In this document: one piece after another, positions 7,553-10,964 of the stretch | Position numbering within the stretch: position 1 is the first letter of the stretch | How the letters are laid out: the number at the start of each line of letters is the position of its first letter | Assembly: GCA_016297265.1 (NCBI GenBank) | Contig: JAEDHB010000044.1 | Span: 1-10,964 of the forward strand | Length of the DNA: 10,964 nt | Direction: 5' to 3' | From: Butyrivibrio sp. | Lineage (GTDB): Bacteria > Bacillota > Clostridia > Lachnospirales > Lachnospiraceae | Notes under the pieces: model-generated | Told to the model about the DNA's origin: nothing | Database searches by the model: none | Seen by the model: only the letters and a program-made list of their open reading frames with translations | Program-made: the position numbers and the translations under genes

Positions 7553-8245
7553 TTACCATCCGATTTCATATGCGGATTTCTGTGTGGTATTTTTGCTGAT
7601 ATCAACAATTTTGCCACTGTTCATTCTTATCACTGTTTTTGCCATATCCGCAATATTCTGATTGTGGGTAACCATTATCACGGTAAATCCCATCTCCTTC
7701 TGGAGTTTATCAATAAAATCCAGTACCTTTCTTCCGGTTTCTTCATCCAGTGCGCCGGTTGGTTCATCCAGAAAAAGCACTTTCGGTTTCTTTGCCAGTG
7801 CTCTGGCCACAGCTACTCTCTGTTGTTCACCGCCACTCAATTCACCGGGATATTTTTTTGCTTTATCTTTAAGCCCCACAGCCTCAATTATTTTCATATA
7901 ATCCTTGTTGCCCACCAGTTCTGCACCCATTTTTACATTGCTTTGAACATTGAGATGCGGAAGAAGATAATATTGCTGAAAAATATATGCGATATCCGTC
8001 TTACGAAATTCGGTAAGTTCCTTGTCGCTAAGACCTGTGATATCTCTGCCGTCATAAGCCACTTCACCGCAATCAGCATTTTCAAGTCCGGACATAACAT
8101 TTAACAGCGTGGATTTTCCGGATCCGGACGCACCGAGAATCACGACAAAATCACCCTGTTCCACTTCAAAACTTATTCCCTTAAGAACTTCAAATTTGTT
8201 ATCATTCATTCCAAATGATTTATGTAGATTATTAACTTTTATCAT
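7553..8245 (-). CDS. ABC transporter ATP-binding protein (MacB/LolD-like)
   Basis: A 230-residue cytoplasmic ATPase with all motifs intact: Walker A GASGSGKST (38-46), Q loop Q90 in YIFQQYYLLPHL, signature LSGGEQQRVAVARAL (136-150), Walker B VLFLDEPTGALD (156-167) with catalytic E161, and H loop H194 in MVTHNQ. The EPTGALD D-loop form and length are typical of ATPases that pair with FtsX-type permeases and drive mechanotransmission rather than classic uptake. The ATG at 8245 shares its A with the TAA stop of the tetR-like gene (TAATG) and follows a GGGGGAA site, so translation is probably coupled. The permease gene follows after 10 nt. The pair presumably assembles as a dimer of each subunit (family knowledge). 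Expression should follow the operators upstream of the regulator gene. Confidence 0.95.
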   Translation of the reverse strand: MIKVNNLHKSFGMNDNKFEVLKGISFEVEQGDFVVILGASGSGKSTLLNVMSGLENADCGEVAYDGRDITGLSDKELTEFRKTDIAYIFQQYYLLPHLNVQSNVKMGAELVGNKDYMKIIEAVGLKDKAKKYPGELSGGEQQRVAVARALAKKPKVLFLDEPTGALDEETGRKVLDFIDKLQKEMGFTVIMVTHNQNIADMAKTVIRMNSGKIVDISKNTTQKSAYEIGW

Positions 8246-8823
8246 TATATTTCCCCCATTCTTATTATTGTTATTATTGATTTACCCACTTCATACAGGC
8301 AGTTGTCAATTTCCTCGTCAGAAAATGTACACACATTTGTCACCATCAGAACAGCAATCCCGTGCGTATATATCCAAAGATGTCTGTACATCTTTGCAGC
8401 CTGTTCCTTAGATATTTCAAACTGCTTTGCAATCCCTTCAAGTATCATCTGATATTTTCCTTCAAGATCCGGCAGAACATTGTTGACACTGATATTTTCT
8501 ACTGCCTCCGTCATAAAAAGCAATTTGAAAAGATTTTTCTCATCACATGCAAACCTAATATACACCTTGCCTATATCTTTAAACACTACCTCTTTTTTGT
8601 TCAAAGCAGCTTCGATATAATTCTGGTAGCACTCTTCGGCCGCCTTCTTAACTTCCGATTTTAGTTCATCCATGTTGGCAAATGCAGTAAAAATCGGTCT
8701 TGACGAGCAGTTCAGGTATTCTCCCAAGTCCCTTGCCGTAAGTCTTTCAATCCCCTGCTCCCTAACCAGTTCAAGGGCATTTCTGACTATTTCATTCTTA
8801 GTATACTTTGCTTTTGGTGGCAT
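8245..8823 (-). CDS. TetR-family transcriptional regulator of the adjacent ABC transporter
   Basis: A 192-residue protein of typical TetR size. Residues about 8-55 hold the DNA-binding domain: a first helix NEIVRNALELVREQG, then the helix-turn-helix around 28-48 (LTARDLGEYLNCSSRPIFTAF) followed by MDELKSEV. The remaining 135 residues are the helical ligand-binding and dimerisation domain, with a WIYTHGIAVLMV stretch (150-161) like the WHG-type C-terminal domain. The start at 8823 follows AGGAGG by 5 nt; a longer reading from 8841 would place the ribosome binding site inside the gene. It is the first gene of an operon with the ATPase and permease. The promoter is overlapped by palindromes, so the simplest model is autorepression with release by a ligand that the transporter exports. 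The ligand is unknown. Confidence 0.92.
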   Translation of the reverse strand: MPPKAKYTKNEIVRNALELVREQGIERLTARDLGEYLNCSSRPIFTAFANMDELKSEVKKAAEECYQNYIEAALNKKEVVFKDIGKVYIRFACDEKNLFKLLFMTEAVENISVNNVLPDLEGKYQMILEGIAKQFEISKEQAAKMYRHLWIYTHGIAVLMVTNVCTFSDEEIDNCLYEVGKSIITIIRMGEI

Positions 8824-8845
8824 ATTTCCCTCCTTTTGCAACGGT

Positions 8846-8880
8846 TGTTGTACAACACTTGTTATGTAACATCAGTTACA
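8846..8880. promoter_or_regulatory. Probable TetR operator cluster (three overlapping or adjacent palindromes)
   Basis: A perfect 12-bp palindrome TGTTGTACAACA lies at 8846-8857. TGTTATGTAACA, with five-base arms and a mismatched centre, lies at 8860-8871. A third inverted repeat TGTAAC-ATCA-GTTACA occupies 8865-8880 and touches the -10 box. The first two share TGTT...AACA and their centres are 14 bp apart. They span the predicted start site and the early leader of the tetR-like gene, where a bound repressor would block transcription. Binding by this TetR protein is inferred from position and symmetry. Confidence 0.65.
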
Positions 8881-8908
8881 CTATACCACCTATGAAATTA
8901 CTTTTCAA
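8880..8908 (-). promoter_or_regulatory. Promoter of the tetR-ABC operon
   Basis: On the minus strand TTGAAA (8903-8908) and TATAGT (8880-8885) are separated by 17 nt, with a TG one base before the -10 box. This is one of the best promoter matches in the window. The predicted start site near 8873 lies within the palindrome cluster, and the leader to the start codon at 8823 is about 50 nt. Confidence 0.72.
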
Positions 8909-8916
8909 GCAAAATA

Positions 8917-9045
8917 TGTTATGACGACGAGGAAAATGGGTTATGACGACCTCCATACAAGAGCTTCGCTTCGCTCGCACTGATTAGCGGTCGTCAAATG
9001 GGCACTCGTGCAAGCACGATGCCCATTTTCCTCGTCGCCATAACA
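8917..9045. repeat. 129-bp nested inverted-repeat element (MITE-like or structured RNA repeat)
   Basis: Terminal arms 8917-8940 and 9022-9045 are 24 bp long and complementary except for one position, which becomes a G-U pair in the minus-strand RNA. Inside are two further hairpins: GACGACC/GGTCGTC (8945-8951 with 8989-8995), whose loop holds GAGC...GCTC and a doubled TTCGC, and ATGGGCA...TGCCCAT (8998-9004 with 9020-9026) enclosing TCGTGC/GCACGA. The second hairpin shares bases with the outer right arm, so two folds compete. An 11-bp direct repeat GTTATGACGAC occurs at 8918-8928 and 8940-8950. There is no open reading frame worth calling, and the base composition is more GC-rich than the flanks. 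The element sits exactly between the tsf terminator and the tetR promoter. A miniature transposon remnant or intergenic palindromic repeat is the likely class; a function is not shown. Confidence 0.8.
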
Positions 9046-9074
9046 AAAAGTGCAACCCCGTTATGGGGTTGCAC
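9045..9074 (-). terminator. Intrinsic terminator of the rpsB-tsf operon
   Basis: A perfect 10-bp stem GTGCAACCCC / GGGGTTGCAC (9050-9059 with 9065-9074) encloses a 5-nt loop. In the minus-strand RNA it is followed by five U residues (9049-9045). It lies about 48 nt beyond the tsf stop codon. The last U coincides with the outermost base of the nested repeat. The 47 nt between stop codon and stem contain an eight-base A/T run, but no second hairpin with a proper U tract. Confidence 0.9.
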
Positions 9075-9121
9075 CTGAATTATTGTAATTATTTTTGATT
9101 CCCAAAAAAAACGAATCGGCA

Positions 9122-10195
9122 TTAGCCTAACTGAGCCTGAACTTCTGCTGCGAAATCTTCGTTCTTCTTCTCCATGCCTTCGCCAACTTCAAAACGAACA
9201 ATCTTAGCAATCTTAAGTGCAGAATTAACACTTGAAAGATATGCTTTAACTGTCTGCTTTCCGTCCTCGGCTTTTACATATGTCTGGTCAAGGAGACAGA
9301 TTTCTTTGAGCTGTTTTGATACACGGCCATCAACAAGACCTGAGAAAATCTTGTTTGCAACTGTATCTGCTTTAGCTTCAACAGAAAGCTGAACTAACTG
9401 AGCCATTGCTTCTTTTGACATAAAATTCCAAACATAGTTCATATTGCTCTTCTTTTCTTCGAAGATTGCAATATCCTCATCGCTCCAAACCTTGTCATTG
9501 ATAGCCTTGTCAATGAGACTGTTAAGAATTGGCTTTGGAAGTGATGTAGGATCACTGATTGCGCTGTCAACTGTAATTTCTTTTAATTTTTCAAGTTCAT
9601 CAGCTGAAATATCATCCCTGCTGATGTACTGTGGATTCATAGCTGCAACCTGCATTGCGATATTAGAAAGAGCTTCCTTGGTTGCATCTGATGAATCACC
9701 ATTTGCAGCTACAAGAACGCCGATTCTTCCGCCACCATGAATGTATGAAGCAACTGCATCTGCAGTAACTTTCTCAAATCTTCTGATAGAAAGCTTCTCA
9801 CCGATTGTAAGGGTTTTTTCTTCAAGCTGTGCCTTCATATCAAGAATTGATAAAACATCTTCTCCATCACCTGCTTTGTCAACAGAAGCTGTAAGAGCTT
9901 TGTCAGCAACTTCCTGAACGAATTCCTGGAAAATCGCATTCTTGGCAACGAAGTCTGTCTCAGAGTTTACTTCAACAACTACTGCTGTATTGCCGTTAGC
10001 TGCAACTCTGGTAATACCCTCAGCTGCAATACGGCTGGCTTTTTTCTCCATTTTAGCAGCGCCTGATTTCTTTAACACATCAACTGCTGCTTCCATATTT
10101 CCGTCAGTTTCAGTAAGTGCCTTTTTACATTCCATCATTCCGGCACCTGTCTGTTCTCTTAATTCTTTTACCATTGCTGCTGTAATAGCTGCCAT
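9122..10195 (-). CDS. tsf: Translation elongation factor Ts
   Basis: EF-Ts is the guanine-nucleotide exchange factor of EF-Tu in the cytoplasm. Seen: the UBA-like N-terminal domain (about 1-53) with VKELREQTGAGMMECKKAL, and the core motif TDFVAKN (80-86), which contacts EF-Tu. Further on are GEKLSIRRFE (132-141), YIHGGGRIGVLV (151-162) and the C-terminal VRFEVGEGMEKKNEDFAAEV block (333-352). At 357 residues it is longer than E. coli EF-Ts (283). The extra length lies mainly between about residues 208 and 272, a segment rich in Asp, Asn and Lys that includes MNYVWNFMSKE, and is in frame with no sign of frameshift. Translation starts at 10195 with AGGAGG about 8 nt upstream. The gene follows rpsB by 32 nt without a terminator, in the conserved rpsB-tsf order, and the operon ends after it here. 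Confidence 0.97.
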   Translation of the reverse strand: MAAITAAMVKELREQTGAGMMECKKALTETDGNMEAAVDVLKKSGAAKMEKKASRIAAEGITRVAANGNTAVVVEVNSETDFVAKNAIFQEFVQEVADKALTASVDKAGDGEDVLSILDMKAQLEEKTLTIGEKLSIRRFEKVTADAVASYIHGGGRIGVLVAANGDSSDATKEALSNIAMQVAAMNPQYISRDDISADELEKLKEITVDSAISDPTSLPKPILNSLIDKAINDKVWSDEDIAIFEEKKSNMNYVWNFMSKEAMAQLVQLSVEAKADTVANKIFSGLVDGRVSKQLKEICLLDQTYVKAEDGKQTVKAYLSSVNSALKIAKIVRFEVGEGMEKKNEDFAAEVQAQLG

Positions 10196-10227
10196 TATAT
10201 TGTCCTCCTAAAAAAGATATTTTGTAA

Positions 10228-10964
10228 TTAAGCTTCTTCCGGAGCTTCTGCAGTTTCTGCTTCTGCATCCTCAGCTGCAACATCCTCAAAAGACTCAGCT
10301 GTTTCACCCTGATTTGCTGCGATAACAGCATCTGCCATCTTAGAAACAATAAGTTTTACTGCTCTGATAGCATCATCATTACCAGGAATTACATAATCAA
10401 GTTCTTCCGGATCACAGTTTGTATCAACGATACCGATAAGTGGAATACCAAGAATGTGAGCTTCCTGAATACAAATGCTTTCCTTCTTAGGGTCAACAAC
10501 GAAAATTGCATCAGGGATTCTCTTCATCTCCTTGATACCGCCAAGATTCTTCTGAAGTTTCTCTAATTCCTTTTTAAGCTGGATAACTTCCTTTTTAGGA
10601 AGAACATCAAATGTTCCGTCTTCCTGCATCTTCTCGATATCTTTTAATCTCTTAATTCTGCTCTGGATTGTCTTGAAGTTTGTAAGCATACCTCCAAGCC
10701 ATCTCTCGTTAACATAGTACATTCCGCAACGTTCAGCTTCTGTCTTAACAGCATCCTGTGCCTGTTTCTTTGTTCCTACGAAAAGAATTGTTCCGCCCTG
10801 CTCAGCAACATCATATACAGCATTGTAAGCTTCATCTACTTTGTTAACTGACTTCTGTAAGTCAATAATGTAGATTCCGTTTCTCTCTGTGTAGATGTAC
10901 TCTGCCATTTTAGGGTTCCATCTTCTTGTCTGATGTCCGAAATGAACACCTGCCTCAAGTAACT
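10228..10964 (-). CDS. rpsB: 30S ribosomal protein S2, N-terminus cut by window edge
   Basis: The reading frame continues upstream of the internal Met at 10908 to the window edge, encoding LLEAGVHFGHQTRRWNPK before MAEYIYTERNG, which is the conserved S2 start region. About 8 residues of the true N-terminus are therefore missing, and 10908 is not the start. Further S2 blocks are present: GIYIIDLQKSV, ILFVGTKKQAQDAV, YVNERWLGGMLTNFKTI, IPDAIFVVDPKKE and IPLIGIVDTNCDPE. S2 binds the 30S head-platform junction late in assembly and works with S1 near the mRNA exit. The protein ends in an acidic Glu/Ala tail of about 25 residues that is variable in this family. It is the first visible gene of the rpsB-tsf operon; its promoter lies outside the window. 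Confidence 0.97.
   Translation of the reverse strand, partial: LLEAGVHFGHQTRRWNPKMAEYIYTERNGIYIIDLQKSVNKVDEAYNAVYDVAEQGGTILFVGTKKQAQDAVKTEAERCGMYYVNERWLGGMLTNFKTIQSRIKRLKDIEKMQEDGTFDVLPKKEVIQLKKELEKLQKNLGGIKEMKRIPDAIFVVDPKKESICIQEAHILGIPLIGIVDTNCDPEELDYVIPGNDDAIRAVKLIVSKMADAVIAANQGETAESFEDVAAEDAEAETAEAPEEA

Noticed and set aside
7457..8104. Plus-strand open frame of 215 codons opposite the ABC ATPase and permease
   Set aside because: It lies antisense to two genes with complete motif sets, has no ribosome binding site or recognisable domain, and its composition looks like a reverse-strand shadow.
8917..9045. CRISPR array, tRNA gene or riboswitch in the structured intergenic region
   Set aside because: There is no regular spacer pattern, no tRNA cloverleaf with conserved arms, and the structure is upstream of the tetR promoter, not in a leader. 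A symmetric inverted-repeat element explains it better.
9099..9117. Possible second hairpin GATTC...GAATC with an eight-base A/T run after tsf
   Set aside because: The stem is only 5 bp and the U run would lie in the loop rather than after the stem, so it does not look like a terminator.
10125..10349. Minus-strand open frame across the rpsB-tsf junction
   Set aside because: It overlaps the ends of two certain genes in another frame and reads as repetitive Leu/Gln/Lys caused by the acidic tail codons of rpsB.

Overview
The window looks like chromosome from a low-GC Gram-positive Clostridia, most likely a Lachnospiraceae relative (inference). The evidence is AT-rich sequence, strong AGGAGG-type ribosome binding sites before nearly every gene, sigma-A-like promoters, short U-tract terminators and protein families typical of that group. 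All ten recognisable genes lie on the minus strand, so transcription runs from high to low coordinates.

In transcription order, the right end holds the translation operon rpsB (5' end cut by the window edge) and tsf, closed by a strong intrinsic terminator at 9045-9074. Between it and the next operon lies a 129-bp nested inverted-repeat element (8917-9045), the most unusual non-coding structure here. Next is a three-gene module: a TetR-family regulator, a LolD/MacB-type ABC ATPase and a compact FtsX-type permease (8823 down to 6409). The genes are tightly coupled, with a TAATG overlap and a ribosome binding site overlapping a stop codon. A good promoter is overlapped by several palindromes that look like TetR operators. 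Next is a parvulin-type peptidyl-prolyl isomerase without a signal peptide (6339-5602), then a PilT-like retraction ATPase (5511-4462) followed by a terminator.

The left part holds a BvgS-like hybrid sensor kinase (periplasmic-binding-protein sensor, histidine kinase, receiver; 4325-2214). A FliB/YkgJ-type cysteine-cluster protein (2190-1111) follows only 23 nt after it, so they are probably co-transcribed. A small cysteine-rich lipoprotein (1055-852) has its own promoter and terminator. The left end is tcdA, the tRNA t6A-cyclizing E1-like enzyme, with its C-terminus beyond the window.

Most of the window is ordinary core and accessory gene content. No CRISPR array, tRNA, rRNA, phage gene or transposase was seen. 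The points most worth a second look are the nested repeat, the palindrome cluster at the tetR promoter, an apparent internal insertion in EF-Ts, an arginine in the PilT Walker A loop, the kinase-FliB pairing and the tiny cysteine-rich lipoprotein.
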